DNA of 64,000 nucleotides, from assembly GCF_910592395.1 (NCBI RefSeq), contig NC_088310.1, positions 1,247,501 through 1,311,500 of the forward strand, given 5' to 3'. Made by a program: the position numbers and the translations under genes. Shown one piece after another: positions 46,901 to 59,768 of the stretch. The notes below the pieces were generated by a model, which ran no database searches, was not told where the DNA came from, and saw nothing but the letters and a program-made list of their open reading frames with translations. Source of the stretch: Lineus longissimus (Eukaryota; Nemertea; Pilidiophora; Heteronemertea; Lineidae). Each line of letters opens with the position of its first letter. Position 1 is the first letter of the stretch.

Positions 46901-49900
46901 GGGTGGAGAGTCCTCACGCTTTGCCTGGGGAGCCGAGTACAGATCTAAAACCTGATGGCAGATATCTGAAAGAACAAAGAGTGTCCACATTTTTGCACGA
47001 CAAGTCACCTGTTTTAGTTTTCAACTCTAATATTCAAATCACAACACGAATAGATCATTGATGTCATTGAGCACCAAGGCATGCCAACTTCTCCTTTACC
47101 ATGCCTTCACAGTTTTTGAGGCATAGATTGGTGATTTATTGTGTGGTTACATTTACAAGACAGGGGAGTAAAAACAGAGGAAACTTGCACCCACTTGGTC
47201 ACAACGGCGATGCAACAATCAACAACGTCATCCCTTTATAAAGATTAGTTTCACAAAAACCCATCAGATGGCAAATCATCTGTTGATGAACAGGATAATT
47301 TCTTCACAGATCAAGACAGTTGTTGAAGACGAAGGGGTTGGTGATGACCAGCTAAGTGTATTCCTGGTTCAAAGTCGTCTTCAAAGATCCCACAGCTCAA
47401 CTATTTAAATACCTTCCAAGAGGTCCATCGTCGCATCATCCACAAGGAACTCCCACCATTTGATCTTCGAACCTGGTGTCTTGCCATGATAGTCAGTAAT
47501 ATCAAACTTTGATAATCGACTAGCCAGGTACATTAGTGCGACCGAGATGATGTCTGGCTCCCACTGGAGACATAAGGTGGTGCACATACTGAAAGGGAAA
47601 GGAGGAGTGTCTGTGAAGATATTGTCCTGCCCTGAGCAATTTCTAATTTCTGAGAGGGACCACTTACGGTGTTACTTTCGAAATAAGCCAAAAACCCAGC
47701 AAATTCATCACCCGCTGTCATATGACTAAAAGTAAACACGTGTCGGCTGGCCTATGAATAAATCACGATGCGTGTAAGTTATGTAGACCAGTGGAGTTTT
47801 GGATGGACTTCCCCTCATTCAAGTAGGTGACAACTGATCAGATTTGGAACAATATCAAGACCAAAAGGCATTTTCTGTATAAAATAGGCACATCACACTT
47901 ATCACTATCATTGTGCCAAGCAAGAAGGTAACTCTGTACAATTGAGGGGTAAGCAAGCAAAACAACTTTTCAAAGATCCACACCCAGTTGGCAGCATAAG
48001 GTAAAGTTCTACTTACCTATCATTTATAAACGTCCAAGCCATCTGTATTAACTTCTGAATCTTCGCTTTATCTCCTGAAAAGACACAAATGATGAAGCTT
48101 TTCTAAATTCAGTTTTAAAAAGTGATTTAAAATCAGTTTCAACATCAAGAAGATGACTTCATATGATCAAGAAGTTACTTTCGGGGCCCTTCAGTTTCTA
48201 GAGAGAATTTTTCGTTATCAAAACTACAATAGAATAGAGTCTCATAATAACAGGAGCGTAGCCCTGCCACATGAGACAAACAATTTACAGGTATATGATT
48301 ACTCCCTTTTAATTGATATCCAAGACCATATCCGTCAAAATGTCTGTAATCCATGATCTACTAAAGCTAAATAATCGACATTAAGCGGCGGCCATTTTGG
48401 ATTTTGACGCACTGACCTAATTTTCAATTTCAATCCTTCCTGGTACTAATCCCTATGCACCCACCCACTAAGTTTGGGTTTGCTACATGCTGACTTCATG
48501 ACATACATCTATATAATGATAACTAGGGGATTTCCAAGGGGAAAACCAAAGTATTTTCCCCAGGTTAAGTTGCAACATACCAATGTAATGCAAGTCAAAA
48601 TTACGAACAAGCTGCTCCTCTGAAATCCTGAAGGACTGAAGAATTAGGGGTGTTTTCCTGCCACCTATCTCTTGAGCTGTTTTTTAGATATGAATGATGG
48701 CGAATCAGAAATGTCGTATTCTATTACACGTCCGCCCCAGCCGCGCGGATTGGATCAGGTTGGATCAATGACAGAATGTAAGTACAGGGCTCTAGGAAAA
48801 TTCGTCCCCGGAAAACTCATCCCCGAGGATAATTCGACCGTGGAAAATTCGTCCCTGAGGAAAATTCATCCCCGGAAAATTCGTCCCTGAGGATAATTTA
48901 ACAAAAGTTTCTAGTAATAACTACTGTACTTACTACTTTCGACTTTTCTCATTCAGTGTAACATCTCTCTTTACTACCCTACTAGCTAGTTACCTACCCC
49001 ACTATTTTCATAGTAGGTAGAGGTAGACAGGCGAAATATTTTTTGAAGAATTTAGAGCTTTTCTTTCATTCTGACCAGTAAAAATACTTATTTGAAAAAA
49101 ATTAACTATTTCGCCTGCCTACCTCTACCTATTAGGAAATGAAAAATGAAAGTAAAATGAATGAGAAAAATCGAAAGTAGTGGTTATTACTACAGTCCAT
49201 TCAACAAGACTTTAAGAGTCTTAGAAAGTAAAGTCAGAAACTTTCAACTATGTAAAATTTTCTGGGGACGAATTATCCTCGGGGACGAATTTTCCAGGGA
49301 CAAATTTTCCTGTAACCGCAAGTACAGTCATGACAGTTGGACTGACAAGTGCTGTCCTTAATAGAGGGGTGTCCTGATTAGAGAGGTCTAACTGTATGGA
49401 AACAACCAATTTGGGACCAAAACTAGTGTCCTTAATAGAGGTTGTCCTTTTTTGTCTAGACCCCTGGCCTGGGATAGACCTTAAAGTGGCTGGAGCCTCA
49501 GGTTTGGGTCTGAAATTCAGGTCACTGTACATATAGTTCATGCATATCTTTCAAAATCTTCTTTTTACCTTTGATGACTTTAGCATACCGAAGTAGATAA
49601 GCATATGGATGTGCCACTTGTAGGTCAAATTTTATTGTCTGGAGAAGAATCCTCTCTAAAGTCATCACTTCTTCCTGAAATGAAAATTTTTCAAAAATAA
49701 ACAGCTCAGTGACTGTCAAGTCAAATGGCGTGTCATTCATACACGTGGACGTTTTCCTGGCGCTTTATTAAACTTACATGTAGCAAGTTCTACACCTGCC
49801 AGGGTTGGTGCTAGGTTCACTTTCTGGGCAGCCGCAGTTACCGATATGGAGAATCTGATATAGTCCATGGGCCAAATCCAAAAAAACTGTCATTCGAGAC

Positions 49901-51249
49901 GACATTTCGGAGGCAAAGTATAAAAAAGGTTCTGACAGAGTCTTAATGAATTCTCTTTCCACATGCCAAGTCCGAGGCACCAACTTACCATAGCTTTAGT
50001 TTCATTGCCTCCACCATTTCCCTTGGAGTCCTCTCCGAAAACAGCAAATTGCGCCTCCGTCAACATACTTTTGGTATTTTTGATAATATCTTTACATTTC
50101 TTTGGTGTCTCTTCAACCTTCCCAGCCAAGAACAGACAACAAGCACCAGTCACCTGGAACCAAACAATTGGTACATGTGCCTTGTTTCAAAACAAGAACT
50201 AAACGGCCACTAGAAGGTGTTTGAAACTCACTTTCGTTTATAGTGGATGTTCCTGTAATATCCGTTGGAGAAAACCAGACCCTGCGAAAACTGAGATGTT
50301 TTTATTGAGACATGAGAGCCGCAATCTATCAGTATATGTTAGAATTCAACTATAGACGAGGACCAGTTGATAGCGCAGCAACGTTTCCCACATTTGACCA
50401 TGCATCTATTTTTCAATGGACCAGTACTCATTGGTGCAGATAAACTGCGAGATGACCGGCTGCAGATTCGGCAGCTTGAACTTGACAGGAATTGCCTTTG
50501 AAGCAGCTCGATAGAGGATGCAGCTCTTGCTAAGAATCCATCTGATCAGCAGCAATGACCTCGGTTTCATACTCACATAACGATGAAATTCTCTAAAGGA
50601 GTGAAACATATAAAATCGATGGAAGTACACGACTCCTGTGGCACAAGTATCATATCTCCTGAGGTGACACATCAAGGAAATTCATCTCATTGGAAGTGAA
50701 ACATGTAATTTTGACCCGCTTCCCCCTCTTCTAATACAATGTAAAACTGCCTAAGTCACATTTGTTTGATTTAAGCATAAGGTAAATCTGCCTACATCCC
50801 AAGCTTGACTTAGGCAGTTATTCCAATCCATTGACCTTCCTACACCAGGAGATGAGACATTCAAATTTAAGCACTTTTCCCACAGATGACAGTTTGAGTT
50901 GAGCTGACTTAGGCGAAAATATCAATTTTGGCAAAATAATTACTTGGGCATTTATTTTATGAGGGTGACGATGAACTGGATAGCTAAAATATTCAATGTT
51001 TTTAGTCTGAACAATGTCTCCCCCATAGAAATAACATTGCTTTTAAGTTAGGATTGCTAGGCTCATTCAAATAATTGAGAGTCCCTGATATTTCACAACT
51101 CATCAAGGATACAGTCCCATCTTGGTTCCTGTGTCAATGATGAAGCGAGCCCCTTCTCTCCTGTATCTGGCCTCAGTTTCTGGGTCGATTCCATCTTTAT
51201 ATGACGGCGTATATCGTAGGTCTCGTTTCTCGTAATACCAGCAAGGCAT
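42756..51249 (-). CDS. CCNK: Cyclin K, regulatory subunit of CDK12/CDK13
   Basis: Cyclin K with CDK12/13 phosphorylates the RNA polymerase II C-terminal domain (Ser2) and supports expression of long and DNA-repair genes. Coding exons, in transcript order: 51249-51113, 50658-50577, 50153-49989, 49674-49569, 48074-48017, 47588-47413, 46965-46793, 46500-46518 (19 nt) and 43960-42756. All junctions are in phase, giving 706 aa. MPCWYYEK opens the protein as in vertebrate cyclin K. The two cyclin folds follow, with [14 protein letters not shown]-like ([15 protein letters not shown]), [64 protein letters not shown] and [10 protein letters not shown]. The C-terminal third is Pro/Gln-rich with polyQ tracts. 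The start ATG directly follows an acceptor, so the 5' UTR is in an upstream exon not located. Exon 8 is inferred from phase and splice sites. Confidence 0.95.
43961..46499 (-). other. Cyclin K intron 8; no other gene seen
   Basis: AT-rich intron of about 2.5 kb between the microexon and the last exon. Open frames are short and featureless on both strands. No RNA gene or element with clear ends was recognised. Confidence 0.6.
46500..46518 (-). CDS. CCNK: 19-nt microexon of cyclin K
   Basis: GTAACACCGCAAGAATCTG between a TTTCATTTCAG acceptor and a GTAAGC donor, about 275 bases downstream of exon 7. Exon 7 ends in phase 0, while the last exon needs a phase-1 partner to open its frame. This 19-nt exon supplies exactly that and yields [19 protein letters not shown]. 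Skipping it would put the last exon out of frame and remove the Gln/Pro-rich tail. Confidence 0.7.
48788..49319. mobile_element. 532-bp non-autonomous hAT-like element in a cyclin K intron
   Basis: The ends contain aggaaaattcgtccccggaa, then aactcatccccgaggataattcg, on the left and a close inverse on the right (aggaaaatttgtccctggaa as read on the other strand). The ends are built from short tandem copies of ggaaaattcgtccc(t/c)gagg. Inner sequence is also inverted: taataactactgtacttact pairs with the region near 49175-49193, and gcctacctctacctat near 49122 pairs with ataggtagaggtaggc-like sequence near 49010. AAGTACAG flanks both sides (48780-48787 and 49320-49327). An 8-bp duplication suggests hAT. 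There is no coding capacity. Confidence 0.78.
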
Positions 51250-52711
51250 CTGTAAGAAGAATACATGCCAATAATGTATTGTGCTCAAAGTTACCCAGGC
51301 ATGCCAAGATTTCAACATGGCGTACAGAGTGACCAGCCTATTTGGCGTGGATGAAAATCAATGTCAACCATGGAATGAGATGTCTGTACTTTTAAAGAAC
51401 TTAGAACATGAAGATGACCAAATACCCGGAAAACACTGGTACCACAACACAAACAACCAGTGAAGCCTGTGCAGAGGCCTGCCTGTGTTCACACTAAACA
51501 ACACACTAAACAACACACTAAAGGGCCTAGTACACGATAGGCCTACAGTACAGTACACACTACAAAGCGCGTCACGAGCATGGCACTCATGCAATGCATG
51601 CATGTGGGCCTATTTATTATAGGCGCAAGATTAATTCCCACCGGGTAGTGGGAATAATGGAAAATAACAATGAAATAGAGTCGTAAACAGGTACCTTTCT
51701 TTACTACTCGTTTCTCCTAAATCTACAGATTTTAATTCTGCCCAGTACTAAATCGATTAATCCAATGAATTTGCCACATATGACTTCAGATGGGTCAAAA
51801 TAGATGAATCTTCCAAAACTTTGAGCATCTCGCGAAATCTCGCCTATAGGACCGACTCCCGCGAAATCTCGCAAAAAGGGGATTCCCAACAGAATTTCCC
51901 GGCGAAAGTTTGATCGGCTATCGGTGGTGTAAAGTCTCCTACTTTCATGGATCTGATGAGTTTCCATTGGTGCTGATTTCGTATTTTATATGAAATTTGT
52001 TCAATATAACAAACTATAAGCTCCAACTATAAAATCTAGGTTGGAAAATCCCGGGGAATTCCCCCCCAAAAAACCAAGCCTAAAACACGTACACGGGTCA
52101 TACTATTACTACTGTCTAAACAGCCTAAACTGTAAACAGCGTCCACCAGGTTAAAAGTATATTTAAAGTCCTCTCCCTTATGTTACACCCAAATGTCATG
52201 AAATTTTCAGGAAATGTGTTTTATGGTGTGTTTATTTCGTTTATGGCTTCTACATTTTATTTTGATGACTTGGACCTAATAGGCCAACCTGACTTTAAAA
52301 CCTGGTGGGCACTCTAGTCTTTAGGATGACCGTAAAACACAGCAGTTAGTGACTGACACTATACAGCCAGTCAGCCTAGCCATAGCCATGGCCAATCAGG
52401 CCATGCTCTCATCTTTATCATCATCATGATATTGATATCCCCTAAATTGGGAACATTGTAGGCTATGGACAGTAACGTTTCGCTATAGGCTAGGGGGTAT
52501 GGTATTACCACTTCTGCCTTATATCAGTTATCACGCCATTTAGATATTAGCCTTTGTCACAACATTAATCCCATTTAAAGATAACGATGTAATGCGCAAT
52601 CTTTTCATAATGATGTGGCAATACATACAGCTCTACTAAGCCAGATACTAAACGACGAGAGCCGAGGCGACTTAGATCATTAAATAAATTTTGATTCTTT
52701 CTTCTTCAGCG
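51250..52711. promoter_or_regulatory. Divergent intergenic region between cyclin K and TRAF
   Basis: About 1.46 kb separates the start codons of two genes pointing away from each other. Both start codons sit right after splice acceptors, so the non-coding first exons and both promoters must lie within or beyond this interval. I could not place the start sites: there is no clear TATA box or CRE. It could act as a shared bidirectional promoter. Confidence 0.45.
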
Positions 52712-55700
52712 ATGCATAGCCCAGGAGTAAGCCTGCTGCCAGATGATTCGCCTGATCCAGAATTTGTCCCATCGAAACCGGACCCGCGGTACTACTGTAC
52801 AATATGTAGAAGGGTAGGTTTTCAGTATTGGTTACAGAATCAAGAATATTTCACTTGGTTACAGAAGTACCAAAGTACTCGAGAGATCCACCCAAAAGTT
52901 TGCATGCAAAATTACAAATAAAGAAATTTTCGAGTTCTAAAATAACAATACGAAAAAAAACCCTGGTAGTTCCACAAGTCCGAAAAGTGTGGTCATGATT
53001 TCAAAGCCCCTTTTTTTGCTGGCCTGTGAGTATGAACAACCCGGTTAGACTCGAGACAAGAATAAGCTAATAAAGATATCATAGCGTGACTCACCCTGAC
53101 ATAACCAGTGATTTCCATTGTACTCCGCTTCTCGATATTTGTATACGAGGTAGGAGTATCAAAGATGACTATGACTGGATCTCTTTAATGTCACTCAGAA
53201 TTTGAATGGATAACCCTAACTTGATCCATCTCTTGCTGAGTTTTCGCCTTCGTGTTATTGCAGGTGTTGAGGAGTCCTGTGCAGACATTCTGTGGTCATC
53301 GATTTTGTCAGAGTTGCTTAGTGTCAAAGTTGGAAGAAGTGGATCAATTAAGATGTCCGATTGGCGAGGAAGACTGTGAGGTGCTGACCATCAGGACTTC
53401 AGATGTCGGTGGAAGACATGTGCGTATTTCATGGTCTAAGGCACTATAGGCACTTTCCTTCAATTCCCTTGAGTTTAATAGGCATCAACAAAAATACAGG
53501 AAGATCTTCTATTCATCAATGACAGTTGCTTGCAGTTCTATCAGTTACTGCCTGGTATTGATCCATCCCTGGCTTATGTGTTATTGCTCCTTTAAAGTTT
53601 GGATTGGTGAATATTTATTTCAGTTCAGTGATGACTTTTCCATGAGACGAGATGTTTCCAACCTTGAGGTGAAATGCCTTAACCAGAAGAATGGCTGCAA
53701 GGAGCAGATGAAGTATAAAGATTTAGCGGTAATTATACTATCTCATACTGTCATCTATCATTGAATTTACCCTTTAGGTTATAGTCCATTCGTGAATGTA
53801 TTGTTCGCATTGTTAGGGGCTCTGGAGGGCCAACTACTGGTCAGATTTCTTTGAAGTTTGCTTTTTATTGAACCAAACAGGAATTTTGGGGTTTAGCATT
53901 TACAGTGCAGAAATTTTGTTGAAAAAAATTCAGCTTAGAAGCCAAGAGGTCATTTTGGGAGTCCCCGAGATAGGTTGTTTGTTGTTTCTGGATATTTCTT
54001 GTTCATTCTTGCCACATGAGTAAATCGAAACTAAAAACAACTTGAACGCATCATGGTCACTCCTAACAGCTGTTACTAACACCATGTCCGTGTATGTTTT
54101 TCAGACCCACATGGAATCTTGTAGGTATACGCAAGTTCCCTGTCGTCATAGACATCTTGGATGCCAGGTGATCCTACCAAAAGCAGACTTGGAGAGGCAT
54201 GTCCAGCAGTGTGAATACCGGCCGGAGCGATGCCAATATTGTAATGCAGACATTGCAAGGAAAAAAATGCAGGTTGGTAGAATTTTCAGTCAGGAGAACT
54301 TACTGTAATCACAATACTCCTGATTTATAAGCCTCTGATATTATCTTTTTTCTGAATAAATGGATTATTTTTTTCCGAAGACATTGTACTTTCAGTTTCA
54401 TTTCAAGCTGATGATTGGTCATTGTCTTTGAGGTGAGGTCTGAACTTAAATATTGGATTCTTGTACATTAAAAAGTTGAGAGTCCTTCTCTATTTCATTA
54501 CAGCATCATGTTGATGTAGAATGTCCAAACAGAAGTCGCCCATGTCGCTTTTGTGGTCAGGGTCCATTCTCAGCAGATGAGGTAGGCATTGGCCCTCTAT
54601 GTAGAGGCAGTTCTCCGACTCCTCCCAGAGTTTGAAATCTTTTAATCAATTGTGCTCAAGTAGAACCTCTGGGGCCTGAAGCTCAGGTAAAACAGCTATG
54701 GTTTGCACACCCTGGAGACTAAATGATGATTTCATGAACAGCCTTTAGAGTGTGCAAACATCTGGTTGGTCTGGTTTCTGTCTTTGTATTGGGGGAATAC
54801 CCATTTTGAAAATTTGTTTTGCAATCAACCTGTGCGTGACCATTTTACAATGTATTAATGATGGTAGTGCTTTTCTGGTATGAATCATCAGGGCATGGGC
54901 TCTACGGTAACAGGAATGGTTTCACTTCCAGGGGTGGATTCAGATGCATATTTTGTTACATTTTCAATTGTTGAAATGATGTTGAACTATCAATGGCATT
55001 GTTCTGATTGTGGATTTGGTCAAAAAGGATACTTTTTATATCTTATGAGATTTTCATGTGGATTAGTGAAATGATAAAATTTCAAGGAATAGATCCTGCT
55101 AAAGCCTATTGTAAAGACTATGGAAGCTGTGATTCTTTAGTTTTTTTCTGTTGATGTTGGAGACATTTCTTGAGACCTATTTTCATGACCTGGAATCTGA
55201 AACGAAATAAAGTGTCTCGACTCAGTCGACTTTAGTTCTAACAGAGATCTGTTACCTTTAACCATTGCAGATGCAAAGACATTTTGTGCAGGAATGCCCA
55301 AATCGACCCAAGCCTTGTCCTTTTGAGCCTTTAGGATGCGCTACAACTGTGAGTACACTGAAAATAAAGTTGATTTTGACATAATTTGTTAATTTCAAGC
55401 ATGATTAACTGAAGAACTTGCTAGAATAATATATATACCGTGGAACCCCGGTAACACGACCACTCATGGGACCGAGGTTGAATGGACTCAGAAATTTTGT
55501 ACTGTACAACAATTCTGTACAGACTATTTTTGGTAAATATTAAAAAACGATTTCAAAGTTTCTAATCAAGTTGTTCTGATGAAACAGGTGCCGGATGAGA
55601 GTATGACTAAACATGAGCAAGATGGTGTCCTGGACCATCTTCGCATGGTGCCAAGGACAATAAGTGGCTTGGAAGCCGAAAACAGACAACTGAGGGAAAA

Positions 55701-57613
55701 AATGGATGTAAGTGAGCCAAGAGTTTAAGATAAAAACTACCCCCAGATTGAGTTGAATAAACCAGTATCATTTTAATACAAAGCATCAGGTCATTGGCAC
55801 TTTGGTTTTGATCAACCAGCTGCCTCAGGATATTCATTGAAGCCAGATGGATTGGTAAAAGGCAAATTTGAGTCATGCAGAATGGTTTTGTCTGGGATGG
55901 CGTCAGTTGGTCCTAAAACCGAGTGTGATGTGTCCAACAGCACAAAAGGGCAGAAGCTTTGATGTTGAACCCAGATTAGAATATAAAGAAAGGGTTTATC
56001 TTAAGATGGACTCACGATAAACTTTTATGATATCAGGGACTCGTAGTTGTTTTAACATATTAGGATTAAGATATTAGTTACCAGACCCTCTCCATTTGAT
56101 TGACACTGAGCTAACCAACTGTACCTCATGTTGTAGTAGAAAAGTTGCTTGTTTCAATAACTAGCCAGTGGTGACCCAGCATACATTCTCCTGTTAGGTA
56201 TTCATAATATTAGATCAAAGTTGAAAATATCTGTTTTACTTTTGAAGCAACTTCGCAGTGATCTTCTTGGGGCGCGTCTAGAAGCTGAAAGTATGGCACA
56301 GAAAGTGAAGAATGCCCAGGTCAGTCGCTACATCTTTCTGGAATAACTTTTGCAACTATCTAACATCACCAGTAAGCTGCAAATTAGAGAGAAGTACAGG
56401 TACATGTACAATTGTTTTCAAGCACCGTTTTCTGTTTTAAAATGTTTTCCATCAATGAGGGAAGACACACTCGAGTCGAGAGAGCAGTCTTTGTTTGGAC
56501 ATGATCAGCTCTATTTTTCATTAGAAAGTGATATATAAACATTGTATTTGTTGCATTTATAGAAACAGGTAGTGCGTTATGGAGAACGCGTCAATAAACT
56601 AGAGGAGAAGCTGACGGGTGGGTTTGTTGATCAAGTGCACGCCCACGAGGAAAGATTGAAGACGATGGAGGGATCTGGCCGAGTTGGTGGAAACAGAGGT
56701 GTGGGATTAGCATTAAGTTTTGATTAAGTCTGTTGCTTGAAGTGAAACCAGACTGGATATAGAAAGTTTGCAAGATTTAGAACCTAGGTGGTAAATCCTT
56801 TAAAAATGTCTGTATCAAGATGGTGAAGTTTGTTGCCAAATCCTCCTCAATCTAGTATTAGTTCCTTGGTACAGACACTCCATCCATAAGACAGGCTCGA
56901 TCGACCTGACACGCACCATACACATCCTCAGTCAGGATATCTGTCGTAAAAACAAAAGTTTCTTATCGATTCCTTCATCGTGAGGTCAAGAAAGATTGAA
57001 TGTAACTTGAAGCTTTTTGTGCCCAAACTCAACGTCCAAATTGATATTTTCAGGGGAAGAAAGTGACAGCCGAAGTACAGCGATTCTTGAACTCCGCGTT
57101 AATGAACTTGATGACAGGTTGAAACAATCCCAGAGCATCAGTTACGACGGCACGTTAATCTGGAAGATCGATGACTACAACAACCGAAAACAGGAAGCCA
57201 AGGAAGGAAGGAACTTGTCCTTGTACAGCCAGCCCTTCTATACCAGTCGCTACGGATACAAGATGAGGGCGAGGGCGTACCTCAATGGTGACGGTGCTGG
57301 CAAGCACAACAATCTATCCTTGTTCTTCGTGATCATGCGCGGAGAGTTTGATGCACTTCTTGAATGGCCATTCAAACAGAAGGTGACCTTGATGCTCTTG
57401 GACCAGAAGGAAAACGCGTTTCATCTTTCTGACACATTTCGACCAGATGTCAATAGCACCAGTTTTTCGAGGCCGACAACGGATATGAACATCGCATCTG
57501 GATGCCCGAAGTTTGCTGCACACGAAGTAGTAGAGAGTGGTAATGTTTATCTCAGAGATGACTGCATATTTGTGAAGGTGGTGGTGGACACTAGCTACCT
57601 GAAGCAACCCTAA
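52712..57613 (+). CDS. TRAF3: TNF-receptor-associated factor, TRAF3-like
   Basis: TRAF adaptors bind receptor tails through a trimeric MATH domain and signal through RING/zinc fingers to NF-kB, JNK or interferon pathways. Coding exons: 52712-52813, 53264-53404 (or -53419), 53624-53728, 54105-54272, 54504-54581, 55271-55348, 55588-55707, 56248-56319, 56563-56698 and 57054-57613, giving 519 (or 524) aa. The RING is at residues 29-72 (CTIC, FCGHRFCQSC, RCPIGEEDC). Zinc fingers 82-220 comprise four C..C..H..C units plus a fifth without its last Cys. A coiled coil spans about 225-360. The MATH domain spans about 363-515: SYDGTLIWKIDDY, LSLYSQPFYTSRYGYKM, LFFVIMRGEFDALLEWPFKQ, NIASGCPKF, DDCIFVKVVVDTS. 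MATH residues agree best with vertebrate TRAF3 among those I can recall, but orthology needs a tree. The ATG lies two bases after an acceptor, so an upstream 5' exon exists. The end of exon 2 is uncertain: GTCGGT versus GTGCGT donor, both phase 0. Confidence 0.94.
57054..57613 (+). CDS. TRAF3: TRAF last exon: end of coiled coil and MATH/TRAF-C domain
   Basis: Starts after attttcag with phase 1 and encodes 185 residues after the split Gly. The first ~28 residues (LELRVNELDDRLKQSQ) finish the coiled coil; the rest is the eight-stranded MATH sandwich. The Arg-x-x-Tyr-Gly-Tyr-Lys, IMRGE(F/Y)DALL and NIASGCP motifs that line the receptor-peptide groove are intact. Stop TAA at 57611; the 3' UTR probably reaches the AATAAA at 58550. 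Confidence 0.95.
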
Positions 57614-58549
57614 CTTTCAGTGGAGACATGTGCCCAATTTCCTACTGGTCTCTCAAATGTATGGGTTTGCCACTGTTACTGTTGTGTTCGATACCTTGAC
57701 GTGGTGTAACAGCTTGCGCACTTCAATGACCCTGATGGCAATGCTGGCTGGATCATTTACTCTTGACAGGTCCAACCATGCCAGATTAGCTGAAGGTGAG
57801 AAGTCAGACTAAAATTGGACTCTGGTGGGGGAGGGGAAGTTTTGGCATGGAGCGGGCATATTTGTGAACATTGACATATTGCTACAGAAACTTCAAATCA
57901 GGGTTGGGACTGATCATTCATGATTTTTGCACTGTCGGCGACACACAAGGCCTTATGGCAGTAACAAACAACACTCGGTATTCAAACTCATACATTTGTG
58001 TTTAGAGACCAGTTGGATAGTAAGCCCTTTGATGTGCATGATGTTGTAACCGTCTCTCTTGTGATAAGTGAGTCATTTTTGTGTCCTGCAATTTTCACTC
58101 TGCCTCCCACTTATGGCGCTTTATGACTCTGAAATGATCAGAGTTGTTCCAATGACTCAGGCCGACAGTAGTTGTGCACTTTCGTTGCAGGCCTTGCTTC
58201 TCAAGGATGTTTGTATGAAAACTGTCATTGTGTACTCAGATTTCGGCAACACATGGAGCACCTCTGAGTGTGTTCGTTCATAACAGAGATGTCTTGTTTC
58301 AGAGCGGCAGTGTCAACGTCTTTATAAGATCTTACTCGTACTCGCAAGGGCTTTGATTTTGAATGATATGACCAAATGATGAGTGGATGATCAGTTTCAG
58401 GTTTGTTTGATGCTTCAAGGAAATTCTCATCACTCGGCACTGTGAGTTAAGACAATGGGCACTGTCTCCGAGAGCACGAGAAATGTCAGTTGTTCATAAA
58501 AAGACGCACTGATGACCAAGCTTGTATATTATTTCAGAAAATGTAATGT

Positions 58550-58555
58550 AATAAA
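58550..58555 (+). terminator. Likely polyadenylation signal of TRAF
   Basis: AATAAA about 940 bases after the TRAF stop codon (context atgtaatgtaataaacctg), the first canonical plus-strand hexamer that I noticed downstream. Confidence 0.5.
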
Positions 58556-59768
58556 CCTGAATAACATGTCATTGGACCCATGTTCAAACTAGAGATGATT
58601 AGATTAGAAATGATTAGATTATGGTTGTTTCCTTGACCAAATTCCATATTTAAAAACATAACAGATGATGATCGAGTGATGAACGAGCCAAGTGTTGCTA
58701 TGGTGTTAGTGCTGTCTGATTCTTCTGATCTAATATCAGTTCTTTGAATGCTTGCTTATTATAGATTGCTGGCAAATAATTATTGAGTCGAACAAAGTAT
58801 GACCAAAAGAAGTGAATGAAGAGTCAAGGTGTGTTGATTCATGTGACAGAAAACACATCGCAGAACTCTGTTTTGTTTCACTTCAGATTAGATTTGGGCC
58901 ATCTTTATTATTGTGATAGGATTGGTAACTGCTAAGCTGATATACTTGCTATCACCCTGGCCAGGGTTGTACAAAAGCACAAAATTCTCTTAGTCCTAAA
59001 TGATTACGTTTTAGTATCCATAACGCAGTTGTTTCTTTCAGTTAATCCCATTGAAACGACCCTGCCCAGAAATGACAAACATGTCCTGATTCACTGAAAT
59101 GAAATCAAGCAGACACTGAACAGAGGTGTTCATACGTCTTTGAATCAATACGCTGAGAACGCTCCATTCCTGCACGACATATTTCACATGTTGTAATTAG
59201 CATTGTCTTTATATTTTACATCCTGATCAGGTGGTTCGTTTTCTCTTACTGATTAGATGATTCATTACGTACTTTGAATTCAGAAAATATTCATGTAGTA
59301 ACTTTGAAATCTTGTTTCATACATCCTGACGTCATTGTATAATCCCAAAATGTATAAATCGCTTGTGTAACGCATATCGAATAGCCAGGAGTAATAGGTC
59401 AGGTTTATTCAGGTTCTAATATACAACATAAAAAATGCCGGGAATTATTATTTAGTTGATCATAAAAACAAAGATCTTTTTGTTCTTATATCCTTGACTG
59501 CCCACAGAATGGTGATCAGGTTGTCAAACTCTACACCACTTCGATTGACATTTTTGTCTTCTTTAGTTGTTGATGACTGATGCTTCCTACCACTGTAGAT
59601 AGAAACTCCACAATCTAACCAGGACACTGTCATCATGCACCATCTTGCCATGATGGCTGTGGGTAGTCACAACCTTTAAAATACCCTTTACTGAGGACAG
59701 TCACAATTTCGCCCCACTGGAGATAATCAGAACTTCCCTGTTGAGGGAAAGACTTCGACTTCGACGGC
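58556..59768. other. Intergenic; nothing recognised before the minisatellite
   Basis: No coding exon or RNA gene seen. From about 59660 onward scattered degenerate copies of the 26-bp motif (gtagtcacaacct, gacagtcacaatt, gataatcagaact) lead into the regular array. Confidence 0.5.
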
